Source: Ashinkailepas kermadecensis
Taxonomy: Eukaryota > Arthropoda > Thecostraca > Neolepadidae
DNA length: 64,000 nt
Assembly: GCA_034440615.1 (NCBI GenBank)
Contig: JAOTOM010004621.1
Span: 214,001-278,000 of the forward strand
Reading direction: 5' to 3'
Positions 1-12,189 of the stretch are shown piece after piece. The position numbers and the translations under genes are program-made. A model generated the notes under the pieces. The model was not told the origin of the DNA. It did no database searches and worked only from the letters and a program-made list of their open reading frames with translations. How positions within the stretch are numbered: the first letter of the stretch is position 1; each line of letters opens with the position of its first letter.

Positions 1-2340
1 ATTATGGCCACTGATTCATCACCGTTCGCCAAAAAAGCCGAAAAAATGCAACTATACCAAATTCTTGTGTACCCGATAATTTCCGCAAAATTTTACCTGG
101 CACGACGAAAAAACACCCAGACATTGGCTATGGCCCATGGATGCAGCACATTGAAGCATTTGGCCTACAATCTCATAGTTTCGCCTATATTCGCAAAATA
201 CTGTTTTGACCATGCATTATTGCCATCTACGGGGTACCTGATAATACCTTCCTAAATACATTCATCGGATGAACATTAGCGCCAAAAAATCTCCCATCGG
301 ACAAGAAAGCAGCACATCCAAGCATGTCACCTTCAAGTTCACCATTTGACCTCAGGTCAACGAATACTTTAACATTACACCCTATGGGAATATCACGGTG
401 TACCGAATACAATTTTCCTGAATACATTTATCGGATGGATATTAGCGTCGAAAAATCGCCCACCGAGCAAGGACGCAGCACATCCGAGCATGTGATAGTC
501 AGTGCCAGCGTTTGACCTCAGGTCAGGCTTTATGGAATTCAGAAAAAGAAAGTAGTCCACTTGGGTACCGTATGTGGGCCAAACGAAGCATTGAATGTAG
601 ACTATCTCAACACTGATGCATGCACTAGCAACACAAGAAGCAGCACACTGCGTGACCTGACCTCTATCGATGACGCATTTCATCAGGTAGCACTAGCATC
701 CCATTCAACAACGCATTCAGAAACGAATTCACGAATGTCCTCCAATTCGTCTGAAAATTTGACACAACCTTCGCAGACACACCTGTACATGCATCCCGAA
801 ACGATTTTCTGTTACGACGAACCATTTCGCCTTCAGAGGCGAAAAGGTCAGCCAGGTCAAATCTGGGGTATCGCATAACTTGCCGGAGAATTCACTTATT
901 GGAATGATTCAAACGCTTGTGCCATCCCTATCACGGTGGCATGCAGCACACCAAGTCAACTGGTCACTCGAGGTCACCATTTGACCTCAGGTCAACGAAG
1001 ACTTTAACATTACACCCTATGGGTAAATCACGGTGTACCGAATACAATTTTCCTGAATACATTTATCGGATGGATATTAGCGTCGAATAATCACCCACCG
1101 AGCAAGGACGTAGCACATACGAGCATGTGATCGTCAGTGCCAGCGTTTGACCTCAGGTCAGGTTTTATGAAATTCAGAAAAAGAAAGTAGTCCACTTGGG
1201 TACCGTATGTGGGCCAAACGAAGCATTGAATGTAGACTATCTCAACACTGATGCATGCACTAGCAACACAAGAAGCAGCATACCTCTATCGATGGCGCAT
1301 TTCATCAGGTAGCACTAGCATCCCATTCAACAACGCATTCAGAAACCATTTCACCAATGTGCTCCGATTCGTCTGCAAATTTGACACAACCTTCGCAGAC
1401 ACACCCGTACATGCATCTCAAAACGATTTTCTGCTACGACGAACCATTTGCTGCTTCTTGTGTTGCTAGTGCATGCATCAGTGTTGAGATAGTCTACATT
1501 CAATGCTTCGTTTGGCCCACATACGGTACCCAAGTGGACTACTTTCTTTTTCTGAATTTCATAAAACCTGACCTGAGGTCAAACGCTGGCACTGACGGTC
1601 ACATGCTCGTATTTGCTACGTCCTTGCTCGGTGGGCGATTATTCGACGCTAATATCCATCCGATAAATGTATTCAGGAAAATTGTATTCGGTACACCGTG
1701 ATATTCCCATAGGGTGTAATGTTAAAGTCTTCGTTGACCTGAGATCAAATGGTGAACTTCAAGGTGACTTGCTTGGATGTGCTGCTTTCTTGTCCGATGG
1801 GAGATTTTTGGCGCTAATGTCCATCCGATGAATGTATTTAGGAAGGTATTATCAGGTACCCCGTAGATGGCAATAATGCATGGTCAAAACAGTATTTTGC
1901 GAATATAGGTCAAACTATGAGATTGTAGGCCAGATGCTTCAATGTGCTGCATCCATGGGCCATAGCCAATGTCTGGGTGTTTTTCGTCGTGCCAGGTAAA
2001 ATTTTGCTGAAATTATCGGGTACACAAAAATTTGGTACAGTTGCATTTTTTCGGCTTTTTTGGCGAACGGTGATAAATCAGTGGCCATAATGGGTCATTT
2101 TGATCGATGTGCTCTATGTACGTGCTATGTAGACTATGACCTGCAAAAATCAGGTATATCCAATGTGTCACCATGATTTTATTCGGTACCCCGTAAATAG
2201 ATATAGTGCATGAGTAAAACCAACTTCGGTGACCTGAGGTCACACTGTGACATTGAAGTTCACGTAATTCGATGTGCTGCATCTTTGATGGACAGCGGAC
2301 ATCTAGGCGTTGGAATCATTCGGCTAAGTGCAATACTTTG
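1..2340. repeat. Diverged ~165-bp satellite, inverted arrangement
   Basis: A motif of the form gcagcacat (or its complement atgtgctgc) recurs about every 160-168 bp: near 142, 310, 476, 634, 950, 1110 and 1276 in one orientation and near 1776, 1938, 2106 and 2270 in the other. Positions 1-645 pair as an inverted repeat with 1450-2091 (paired coordinates sum to about 2092-2095). Positions 352-832 are repeated directly at about 985-1449. Many units carry TGACCTCAGGTCA or a one-base variant (about 352, 514, 985, 1148, 1571, 1737, 2230). The left part runs off the window, so true ends are unknown. It could be a satellite with an inversion or a foldback DNA transposon built of such units. A related single unit seems to lie near 46900-47030. 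No convincing gene is present; short ORFs here are repeat artefacts. Confidence 0.8.
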
Positions 2341-3109
2341 AATTTTATGCGGTTCACCGTTTTTGACCCGAGTGACCTCTCTGGACCTCTGGAGATCGAA
2401 CCGCTCGTCCTACTGAAGAATCGTTGTTTGCCTTACTTTTACAAGCGATAAAGATCATATCCTGAAAAAATGAACGAATCCGGAGAGTATGCGAATAGGA
2501 TGCTGAATGCGAATGCGAATGCGTTGCTAATATCATGGACATCTTTTCATGTGACTTACCGCATTAACGCCCGCTTTCCTCATGTGAGCAGAGCAACATT
2601 TTCAGCATATATTGGAAATATGGTCAGTCGCAAACTGCTCCAACGTTTTGAAGGTGATCACAATGCATCTGCCGGCCTCGTGGTGAGTTTAGATTAAGAA
2701 ACTGCTCGCACAGGAATACTTGGCTGATGCTTAAAGTTAGCGTTTTTTTTCGGCATCCTGAAGCCAAACTGTAAGCCACTCCGGACATGTGCGCTTGTGA
2801 AGTATCGATATAATCTCGGAGCGTGCATTGATACAAGATTGTTTGCATGTTCAAACGCTATATTTATTTCCCACAATGAGCGAACACTAACGGTCTAGCG
2901 CCGGCTAAAAGTAGGTGTCATCAAATGAGGACACCAGGGAAAGAGTGTGGGAGCCGGCCGGGGCCACGTGGCGGGAGATTAAGGACGGCCGGCCGGCCGG
3001 CGCCCATGCCCTGCTCGGCCCGCAGCATTTGCCATGTGCGTGCTGTGAGTTGCGCGTGGTGATTGTATCTGCCTGCATCGATTCCAAACTGTGATCTGTA
3101 TCCGTTTCT
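2341..3109. other. No gene recognised
   Basis: Apart from the weak tRNA-like segment, nothing identifiable is seen. A short GC-rich patch with repeated ggcc runs lies at about 2950-3020, just upstream of the piggyBac-derived reading frame, and could belong to that element's 5' end. Confidence 0.5.
2345..2440 (-). repeat. Possible decayed tRNA-like SINE head
   Basis: On the minus strand the segment has a stretch like a D-arm/A-box (cagtaggacgagcgg), a possible anticodon stem (ctccagaggtccagagag) and a weak B-box-like gggtcaaaaac. The match is poor and no SINE tail was identified, so this is only a candidate. Confidence 0.25.
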
Positions 3110-4309
3110 TTGCCACGTCTCCCGTGCGTCAGTATGCGTCGGGAAAAGGCCCTAACGATGGAGGAAACCCTGGAGCTGATTGAAACTGGCGGCTTCGCGG
3201 ACAGTGATGCTGACTCTGTGGACATTGCGGCATTGCCACCACCGATAATGGACGAACAAGCAGACGAAGGTGAAGAGGAAGATGACATCGCTACTGGCAT
3301 GGGCAGGATGCTGCAGAACGTGCCCAGATACGTGGAAGCGCAAGTCCGTTCGGAGGAAGACAAAGCAAATAACCAACCGGCACGCCAAAGCAAACAACCC
3401 AGGGTTACAGCAAGTGATCCTCGTTGGCGCAAGAACCTGAATATACTGGGCTTTCAACAAAAACAGACGGAGCTAAACGGCGCCTACAAGGAACTGAAGG
3501 AAACTCTGAAGGAGAAAGCGCTGAAGGAAACTCTGTAAGACACGCTTCCAGTCCAGCTGTTCGAGGAGATGTTCACCGAGGATATGCACGCGCACGTCAT
3601 CAACGAAACGCTGCAGTAGGCGCTCAAAATAAACAATGATCAGCTTTTCAGCTTGACGACTGGTGAACCCAAGACGTTCATCGGCATTCTCCGACATCCT
3701 GGATACCATCAACTCCCCAGTGAACGCCTCTATTGGTCAACCGCCGATGATCTGGGAATAGAAGCAGCGCAATTCGCCATGACACGACAAAGATATCTGA
3801 AGCTGAAGGCGTACGTCCACTTCAAGAACGAGAATTGTGCCGCGAACCGAGGAGATCGAGGCTTCAAGATACGGCCATTGATCAAGATGTTTAACGACAG
3901 CTTCAAGAAGTTTAGCAATTTTGAAGATGAGCTGTCGATCAACGAGATAGTGGTGAAATACTTTGGTCATAATCTTCTGAAGCAATTTAACACGGAGAAA
4001 CCTATCCGCTTTGGACACAATATGTGGGCGGTATGCGGATGCTACGGATTCTGCTACAAGTTCCAGCTGTATTGTGACAGGGAAACGGGGACCAACAAAA
4101 ACCTTCCACTGGGCACCAGAGTGATCATGGACGTGCTCGAGGTCGTTGACACGCCTGGTGACCACAGAGTCTACTTTGACAATCTCATTGCATTTCACAA
4201 GCTTATGATCAGGCTGACCAAGTACGGGTACAGAGCAACCAGGACTGTACGAGAAAACCGAACCACCCAAGAGGATGAAATTTTACATTACCCCATGGTA
4301 TTTGCATAA
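3110..4309 (+). pseudogene. piggyBac-like transposase, inactivated
   Basis: One reading frame runs from the ATG at 3110 (or 3134) to the TAA near 4309, broken only by two in-frame stops, TAA at 3536-3538 and TAG near 3617. The N-terminal third is acidic and low in conservation, as in piggyBac transposases. From about 3650 the product matches the DDE_Tnp_1_7 fold: FIGIL, a YWST block, SxxMTRQRY-type segment, KIRPL, a LSI(N)E block, KPIRFG, LPLGTRV and VYFDN, ending soon after a TVRENR motif. The family uses three catalytic aspartates; the first normally sits in LSIDE but here reads LSINE (about 3934-3948), and the C-terminal part with the third is missing. With the stops, the copy must be dead. 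No clear TTAA-flanked ends were identified. Confidence 0.85.
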
Positions 4310-4479
4310 CATACAATGTCAAAATACCCCTCCTCCTCCCAAAAGGTGATTTATTTATTCCCGGCTGCTTAATCATCAAAACATGACCTATCATTTATCA
4401 CTGGGTTTCCCTCTTCCGAAAAAAATGGGATTTCGCCTCCCCATCCACTACCAAGTAGGAAGGGTCGATGGTAGGACGT

Positions 4480-5340
4480 CATGATCCATTGCATATTGGT
4501 GTATTCAGAGTGGGGGCACCGGGGGAGTTCCTGCCCTTCCCTCGGTAAACGGCCCCTCACCGGCCGGAAAGTGGCGCTCTATTGGGAAGGCTTTACTGCA
4601 CCAGGTACAAATACAGGGGAGGGGGGAGGCACTGAGGGGCATGTGCCGACTCCCCTCATGGAAAATGGGGCCCAAAAGGGAGGCCTGGAGTTCATCACCC
4701 TCCCCCATCGCTCAACTAATTTTCCAGCCAAGGCGCCCATCTCGGAGGGAAGGCGCAATTCGCCACTTCAGAGGAAAAGGAGCCCCTCAGTATGCTGAGT
4801 CCACACCCTTTCCCCTCAAGCAAGGAGATCGCGGAGCACACCCCTCCCCCACCTCCTCTCAAAATTATTCCAGCCTTCATGTGCACATGGGCCAGAATTT
4901 GTTAATTTTACCTAGAAACATTTGACGGCTTATCAAAAGTTACCTCCCACCCCCACCCGAAACCGACCGGCTGGATCCGCCCTTAACCCTACCTGATTAA
5001 GTGAACAACCATGGGTTGAAGTCCCTCAACGAAACAGGATACCTTGCTTGTCCATAGCCGGTTACAGGAGAGGGTATGCACACTCCCCATCCACATGGAA
5101 TATGGTGGCTTCCCTGCGGCCTGGGAAAGCGCCCTTTCAGGAAGGCACGAGTGCATTCCCCTCCCTGCTGAACGGATTTTTTGTTAGCCAAAGGCGATCT
5201 TTTCAAACGGAAGGTGATGCTCAGGATGCTCGAGTGTATCCCCGTTCCCCGCCCAACGAATACTTTCCGTCGAAGGCGTCACTCCGAGGAAGAAATGTGG
5301 CCCGACCCACAAACATTCCTGGATCCGCCCATGTACCTAC
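4480..5340. repeat. GC-rich interspersed repeat with GGATCCGCC motifs
   Basis: This stretch is full of short purine/pyrimidine-rich blocks (gggaggc, cccctcc, ggaaggcgc) and carries ctggatccgccc at about 4970 and 5320. The same motif and similar blocks recur at 26628-26860 and near 62740. That suggests an unclassified interspersed family, perhaps a non-autonomous DNA element whose ends contain the GGATCCGCC motif. No coding signal is supported. Confidence 0.45.
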
Positions 5341-5673
5341 TCAACTACTCTCCATTTCACATAGGCCCGGCTGGGAACACTTAATGGAATGCAACCAATC
5401 TTGCCCATAAAGCCGGCAATAAAACCGATACCAATGTCAACACATTGACGACACATCGCTTTCCAGCGCGTCGTGCAGCCAGCTACATTATCCATGGCCT
5501 GGAAATGGCTATGGATGGGTTGCATCCCGGTACCGGCTACTAAATTATAAGTGTATATTCGGCACATCCTGTAGTCACTGGGGAAAAAAATCCTGCGATT
5601 GGTAAAATTGATGAACGCCGAATGAGAGCTTCCAAGTTATGCGAAATTGTCATACGTCAATGCAGAGAAATTC

Positions 5674-5774
5674 TATATATTAGGCCGGGCCCACTTTGCA
5701 TCATGTAAAGAGCGGATTTTCATACACCACCTTAAATTAAGTTAGTTGTCGTTGTGTTTCGCGAACCACCAACG
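5674..5774 (+). promoter_or_regulatory. Candidate TATA-type promoter and 5' UTR
   Basis: A tatatatta box at about 5674-5682 lies roughly 100 bp upstream of an ATG at 5775 that opens a small exon with an excellent splice donor. The spacing suits a TATA promoter with a 60-70 nt leader. This rests only on arrangement. Confidence 0.25.
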
Positions 5775-5849
5775 ATGAAGGTATTTTTATTTATGACAGC
5801 AAAGTCCGATCTACACAAAATGGAAGGAGTAGAACTCATTCCACGTAGG
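5775..5849 (+). CDS. Candidate first coding exon, unknown protein
   Basis: Starting at ATG 5775 there are exactly 25 open codons, ending in ...IPRR, followed directly by GTAAGT (5850-5855), a near-perfect donor in phase 0. The peptide begins MKVFLFMTAKSDL. It is too short to assign; the start faintly recalls zinc-binding UPF0587-type N termini, but this is not evidence of identity. No downstream exon was found, so it may be a chance arrangement. Confidence 0.3.
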
Positions 5850-5855
5850 GTAAGT

Positions 5856-8019
5856 TGAACTGCATGTATTTTTTGTTCTGTTGAGCTAACATACAAAATA
5901 TTAAGTCAAATAATTACTTGGTATATGAGGAATCGAATGCAACATGTTTTTCACGTTTATTGCTCCTCATTACTATGGATTTATGTATGATTAAACTTCC
6001 ATATCTGCATTGCTTTCATGCGTAATATAAGGCGAAATTGACATTGAATCACATACAACTGTATTCCGCTTCAAAACATGGTCTTCTACACCTCACTAAG
6101 GGTTTTCTTCCATCACTAATTTGCCTTCGGAGTTAGGTGCCAGTCAGGTGTCGAAGGCACATCCCTGTTTTTTTTACATCACCAGGTTAGGTTCTGTTTC
6201 GCTTCATTTTAGCTAGATGGCAATCACTCAAATATGTAGCTTAAGACATCAACTGGTTAATATGAGTCGCCGGGTATTATTCGGTTGTAACGCAGATGGT
6301 TTTGTTGTGGTCTAAAACAGTCTTCGACGCCGGAACACCTCTCAGGCTGGTTTGCCATATGTATGCAAAATATTATGACGATATTTCAGATTAATATTGT
6401 GTGCAATTTCGAGGGACGTTTCTGTATGCCTTTTATATCGACATTTATAGTACTTATTATCAATAGTGAGACATTTTACCTCTTGAACACGTGACGAATA
6501 ATTTGGTATAAGGATGCCGAAAAGATACCGGAAGCAATGTAAGAAAAGCTACATAAGGTGTCAATTTGCATCAAGCTGTAGGAATTTGAGAACTATGAAT
6601 AAGGATGATGCACAGTAACACATCAGAACTAAATGGCCCAAAATGTACGTTCTTGAGATACGTAATCCACAAGCAAGTACACAGATACCAGTGTAAAAGA
6701 CCCTCATCTACTGTGCCTCAACTCTGCCTTCCAGCTGGCTATATTCCAAGTACAGGAGCTGTGCATGACCGTGTTGTGACTACAGCCGCAACATATTATT
6801 CGATGAAATATTCTGAATTACTCTCACTTATTTTCGTACGTGCTGACAATCATATTTACGTATTCAACTGGCAAAATATATTTTTAGCCCAATTCCTAGA
6901 AAGGTTGCATCCATCGTTTCATGCCGGCCATCGTGACTTCGAACGAAGTTCATCGTTTTCGCTATGCTGTTGATACATACAATGACTTTCTGATCGGACG
7001 TATAGAATTAACAAGTTCGAGTACATGACAAAGGCATGTCTGCGCAAGTTGACCGTCCAATTACCTCGTTCTAAGACCAATATTTGCTTACAGGGAATTA
7101 ATATGTATGCATTGTACTTAGGATATACAATGCATTCTCCAGGCCAGTTGATATGACACGATGAAAATCAGGCTCTACGAAGGCCATGATAGCCATATGT
7201 ATGCACGCTTCCAATTGCTAAAAAGACAATTCACTGGTACACCAAACACCTGAAACAATGGACAACAAATTGAGGTGAGAAACCAAGTACATAACCTACC
7301 TCAGCGATTATTACAAGACGAAAGAGTGAACATAACTCGCTCTTTTGACAGTGACGAATACGTTTCCGGTCATCTAAACAGGGTAAATTTTCCGTTCATT
7401 CACCTCGGGAAGTCGAACAGAAATACGAAAAGTATGCTTTTGTTCAATGCCCGTTTACTGTCCGGTGGTGCGCCTGTTAGTTAGCTCGGTAGCTTCGTTC
7501 ACCTGGCTGCTTGATGTATCCCAATTGTACCTTCGCCATTCGAAGATATTACCGCATCATCAGTGCCGAGAGAATGATTTTGTATATAGGGTTTTCATTA
7601 ATGACTGAATGTCATGCAGACAATGAGCAACGTTTATCTAAACGGAGAGTGGCAGAGCGGGTACAGCAGCACGCAGCACCAAGTGCATGCAACAATTTAT
7701 AGCACATCTGTCTAACCTCTCCTCTGAACATCAGTAGTAACTTTTGTTAGAACGTATCCTTAACTTGATCCTTTCGAGAAGATTATTTTCGCAGCTAGAT
7801 TAGCCGATAAAATCCCGTCATTCTCTTTAAGGTATAACGAGACGGGAATGTACACCCACCACCGGCACGTCCGACTTCCATAAGCCTCGCTCGGATTTGC
7901 ATAGAACTGCACAATAAATGACGAAGGCGTCACACGGAAGCAGGCAGCATGCGGTCGGAATAGATGAAATGTGTGACACGATGCAAATGATGCTGATGCG
8001 ACAGGATTCATAGACCTGT
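5856..8019. other. AT-rich intergenic or intronic DNA, nothing recognised
   Basis: Several ORFs of 60-120 codons exist (for example 6605-6973 and 7275-7484), but none shows a known motif, repeat or credible splice architecture. I see no RNA gene or mobile element here. Confidence 0.5.
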
Positions 8020-8880
8020 GCGTGGCAGTTCTGCAAGTGAAATCCAAAGAGTGCTGGCGGACCACGGGCTTAACTGAGCCACACCTCAACGAGCTTCTCG
8101 AGCAAGACGTCTTTCCTTTGTTCACAAAAAGCAGAGCATCTGATGAGGCCTCTCGATGTCTGACGAACAGCCGACCGGCACAGCCGCCGAGCAGAGACCA
8201 CCTCTGCTCGGCTGCCGACCGCCTCCACCGCGGAAACTGCGCTCGCCGACACCCAATCGATTGCTGAGGCCAGGTTCACGGCACGTTGCACACGGTAAAC
8301 AGACGGTTCTCCCGCGCGAAGGATTTCACTGAGCAAGCAAATCGCCGCCGGCTCCGTTAACCAACCAGCACCCGCCGATGGCCAGTTATGCACACAGGCG
8401 GTGGCTCCCACTCGTACTGCGCGAGCTGCGCGGCGCCCGCTCGGCGACCGCTCGGCACCCGCTCGGCGCCCGCTCGGCACCCGCTCGGCACCCGCTCGAC
8501 GCCCGCTCGGCGCCCGCTGGACGCCCGCGCACCGTTCATGCAGCGGCCTGCGCTGTTTATGACTCCAATTACGGGAGATGCTCCGGAGGAAGCCGGACGG
8601 CCGCGCGACACGCTCGGCCCATTTGGCGGCAGGTCACTCTCGTCTGCCACGGTGCCGACCGCCGCCTCGACTCGACACGGCCGACTCGCCGCCGCCAATC
8701 ATCGTCCTCTGGAGCCTGCTTCTCCGGCAGCTGGGCGTCCAACGGCCGCTCGGCTGTCGCGCGTAGCTCACTGTCGCCGCAAGTGAAATGTTCGCGTGGA
8801 CTCAGGCCAGTGCAATACGAATTGTTCATTGCGAAATGGCGGCGTTCGATAGTGATAACGGAGCGGATCGGAAATGCATT
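8020..8880. other. GC- and CpG-rich stretch (possible CpG island)
   Basis: GC content rises sharply relative to the flanks and all frames become open on both strands, which inflates ORF lengths. It contains a small 11-bp minisatellite (8430-8530) and runs straight into the 25-bp array at 8880. It could be a promoter or 5' UTR region, but no TATA box, credible start or conserved protein was identified. Confidence 0.35.
8430..8530. repeat. 11-bp minisatellite, about 9 copies
   Basis: The unit is cgcccgctcgg with variants such as cacccgctcgg and cgcccgctgga. Because the unit lacks stops it is read through in several frames on both strands, giving low-complexity R/A/P-rich peptides that should not be taken as proteins. 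Confidence 0.9.
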
Positions 8881-9906
8881 TGGAGACGATTAGCTGTTAC
8901 AGCGCTGGAGACGATCAGCTGTCACTGCGCTGGAGACGATCAGCTGTTACAGCGCTGGAGACGATCAGCTGTCACTGCGCTGGAGACGATCAGCTGTTAC
9001 AGCGCTGGAGACGATCAGCTGTCACTGCGCTGGAGACGATCAGCTGTCACTGCGCTGGAGACGATCAGCTGTTACAGCGCTGGAGACGATCAGCTGTCAC
9101 TGCGCTGGAGACGATCAGCTGTCACTGCGCTGGAGACGATCAGCTGTCACTGCGCTGGAGACGATCAGCTGTCACTGCGCTGGAGACGATCAGCTGTCAC
9201 TGCGCTGGAGACGATCAGCTGTCACTGCGCTGGAGACGATCAGCTGTTACAGCGCTGGAGACGATCAGCTGTCACTGCGCTGGAGACGATCAGCTGTCAC
9301 TGCGCTGGAGACGATCAGCTGTCACTGCGCTGGAGACGATCAGCTGTCACTGCGCTGGAGACGATCAGCTGTCACTGCGCTGGAGACGATCAGCTGTTAC
9401 TGCGCTGGAGACGATCAGCTGTCACTGCGCTGGAGACGATCAGCTGTTACAGCGCTGGAGACGATCAGCTGTCACTGCGCTGGAGACGATCAGCTGTCAC
9501 TGCGCTGGAGACGATCAGCTGTCACTGCGCTGGAGACGATCAGCTGTCACTGCGCTGGAGACGATCAGCTGTCACTGCGCTGGAGACGATCAGCTGTCAC
9601 TGCGCTGGAGACGATCAGCTGTCACTGCGCTGGAGACGATCAGCTGTTACTGCGCTGGAGACGATCAGCTGTCACTGCGCTGGAGACGATCAGCTGTCAC
9701 TGCGCTGGAGACGATCAGCTGTCACTGCGCTGGAGACGATCAGCTGTCACTGCGCTGGAGATGATCAGCTGTCACTGCGCTGGAGACGATCAGCTGTCAC
9801 TGCGCTGGAGACGATCAGCTGTCACTGCGCTGGAGACGATCAGCTGTCACTGCGCTGGAGACGATCAGCTGTCACTGCGCTGGAGACGATCAGCTGTTAC
9901 TGCGCT
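8879..9906. repeat. 25-bp minisatellite, about 41 copies
   Basis: The unit is tggagacgatcagctgtcac + tgcgc (25 bp) and copies are nearly identical. The few variants are gttacag (about 8947, 8997, 9072, 9247, 9447), gttactg (about 9397, 9647, 9897), one gattag at the left edge and one gatgat near 9762. Since 25 is not divisible by 3 and the unit lacks stops, all three plus frames stay open, giving ORFs of up to 382 codons that are pure repeat. There is no evidence it encodes protein. Confidence 0.97.
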
Positions 9907-10835
9907 CCATGGCGGCGTGATGACTGCAGTGCCTGACAATCTCCATGCATGGCCTGGTGGAAATGCTAAGGGACGAGGGGAAATATTTCGCCTTCTGGAC
10001 ATCTATTGTCTACTATATTTAATATTTTGCCCCGGCAACTACTTTGCAGCCCAGCGAGCGGACCCCTGTCGGGCTAAATTATGCTTTCCAAAATCTGAGA
10101 ATGCCCAAGCGTACGACAAAAATACATGTGTACGACTATGCCTATGGGGGGGACTGTGCCCGGACCAGATCACATCAAATTTCATTTGGTGTCCTTGCGT
10201 TATTGCGAAGAACCTTCTTTCACACAAATCCATGGTATTTTTCATTCTAATTGCTTAACAGTAAAACGTTCCTCAATAATGTCATGGCAAATCGGCATGA
10301 TATAACACGACTGCGCATATACCAAGCAAGACGACCCTGCTATAATTGCTCTCATGGAAATGTTTGTATTGCACCATGATGAAGTCATGACAAACATCTA
10401 GGAATCTTCTTGCCATAATGTGGTTATTAAAAATCCGAGCCTAGGATGGGATACCTTCATAATACGGGTGATTTTATGCACCTCCTGTGTATGTCTATGG
10501 CACATTTCGGATTCATGTACATTTACTTCAGCGAAGTACCGGTCTATTTTTATGAAGTGTGCTTCTTAATTGCCAAATTCCAAGCTCAACATTGCCCAAA
10601 ATTGAAGAAATCCATAACAATGCCTTGGTTCATCGGCACTATTTGCTACGACTGCTTAACAAATGAACAGGAAGACTTCACCAGGCCCGACCCGCTGTTG
10701 AGCTGAGTAGGCCAGCTTGAAGTCATGTCATGGGCACATCGAATGGACATTCTTGATCAGAATGTGGTCGGTGAATAGTACGATCCAGGTGAATAGTGGT
10801 ATGCTATCCCGACAACACTTCTGCAGCTCCAATGC
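9907..10835. other. No gene recognised
   Basis: Unique-looking AT-rich sequence. ORFs under 90 codons show no known motifs. Confidence 0.5.
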
Positions 10836-11060
10836 ATGGCTCCAGTACCTGATTCAACTCTGCATATGAAGTCGCAGTTCAAATCATTATCGCCGAGGCC
10901 CATGCCTTTTTCCCACATCAGCTATGCCTGTCAGTCATCATGCCATCAGCCTGTCTGGGGTGGAGCTACCTCCCAGCAGCTGAATGGGATTCGGAGGATC
11001 ATCAACTTTGCAGCAGGAGCGGTGAGCGGCGATAGGCGCCGACACAAGCTTTGTTCGTAT
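10836..11060 (+). pseudogene. Non-LTR retrotransposon RT C-terminal fragment
   Basis: The translation includes PVWGGATSQQLNGIRRIINF followed by AAGAVSG. This corresponds to the post-catalytic region of jockey-superfamily reverse transcriptases; compare YGNGSAANIHRLDKIINF, then ATRVVSG, in the element at 42149-43012 of this window. Only this thumb/C-terminal piece remains, so it is a short decayed relic. Confidence 0.6.
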
Positions 11061-12189
11061 TTCAAGGTGATAACTATCAAGAATCATTCGTGAATTTTTG
11101 TTGGACATGATTTAAAATAGTGTTTTGAATGACCGTATGGTGGAATATCCCATAAGAACTGTGTACCCATGGATGGATATGATGAGCAATACAACGATGC
11201 ACTACTAGTTCGAAAAAGGCTCGATCGGTCCAAAAAATGATGATGGGAACGCGTCGTGCGCAGTAACCATTTGCATAAATGATGCCGCAATTGCAGCTGC
11301 CAGTTGTGTTTGTAAAAAATCTTACAAGACAAAGATCACCTAGGTTAGACCAACAACAGCAGTAGTTCACAGCACCGTGATAAATGTTGACGAAATACTT
11401 ACGCACATTCACTAGCCAGCATTCACGAAATATCACTAAAACACTGGATCTAAATTAAAGCATTGAGCTCCTTGAGCGTGTTCATTGAGCTCCTCGAAGC
11501 CTAATTCCTCGAGCATTGGGGAAAATAGTTCAATAAGCTTAAATAAACACGCAAATTCGATCACAGATCTTTGTCAAGCTAACATAGTATTACAGAAAAT
11601 GAAATTTCTGCATTACTATGTATGCTTCACAAATATTTGTGGTCGAATATATGCGTGTATTAAGTCCCTTCAGTTAGTGAATACTCAAGGAATTCCGCGA
11701 ATACGCTTCAAATTTGCTTGTGTGCCTCTCATCGCTTCAGCAATCCAAGCAATCAAAACACTAAGTAACTAGAATACAATTCCCCTGTATATTTTTCACC
11801 CTTTCCGTCATCCGTGGTATCTTGTGTCTAGCAACAACAAAAGAAACATACGCCAGCGGTGCAGTATCTGCCTTTGTTGTCCGCCCAAGTCAGGTCAATT
11901 GCTTGGCAAGTAAAACAAACATAGCGTACCACGTGGAAATGTTCTCGCGGAGTAGAAGAAGTAGATATCCGAATTTTCGGCAACCGCATAGGGGACCGTG
12001 ACGAGGCTTAACCCAAATTGGTCTTAGTTATGGCATAGGGTCCCATTCTCACATTGCTCGCTCATCACCGGCTCGGATGTCAACATATTCACACAAGCGC
12101 ACGTGCCAAAAGATCAAATAAACTGTCTGTCTGTGTGTGTTCATGAATCATGTTCATGAAATCATGAATATGCCAATAGTGACAGCATA
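11061..12189. other. No gene recognised; possible transposase relic at 11084-11436 (-)
   Basis: On the minus strand at 11084-11436 an open stretch contains IIFWTDRAFFEL and a following HIHPWVHS. This loosely resembles the catalytic-aspartate region of some mariner-like transposases (W/FSDEATF...W), with the key residues degraded. The resemblance is too weak for a call. The rest is featureless AT-rich sequence. Confidence 0.3.

Noticed and set aside
2905..3460. Minus-strand ORFs of 102-175 codons
   Set aside because: Antisense shadows of the piggyBac-derived frame, no motifs.
4983..4992. ttaaccctac as a piggyBac terminus for the transposase at 3110-4309
   Set aside because: No inverted partner with TTAA was found on the other side; single short matches are expected by chance.
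8788..10258. 382-codon and other ORFs with ETISCHCAGDDQLSLRWRRS repeats
   Set aside because: Pure 25-bp minisatellite translation, open in all three plus frames.
11084..11436. Mariner-like transposase fragment on the minus strand
   Set aside because: Only a loose WTDRAFFEL / HPWVH resemblance; key acidic residues are not preserved, so not claimed.
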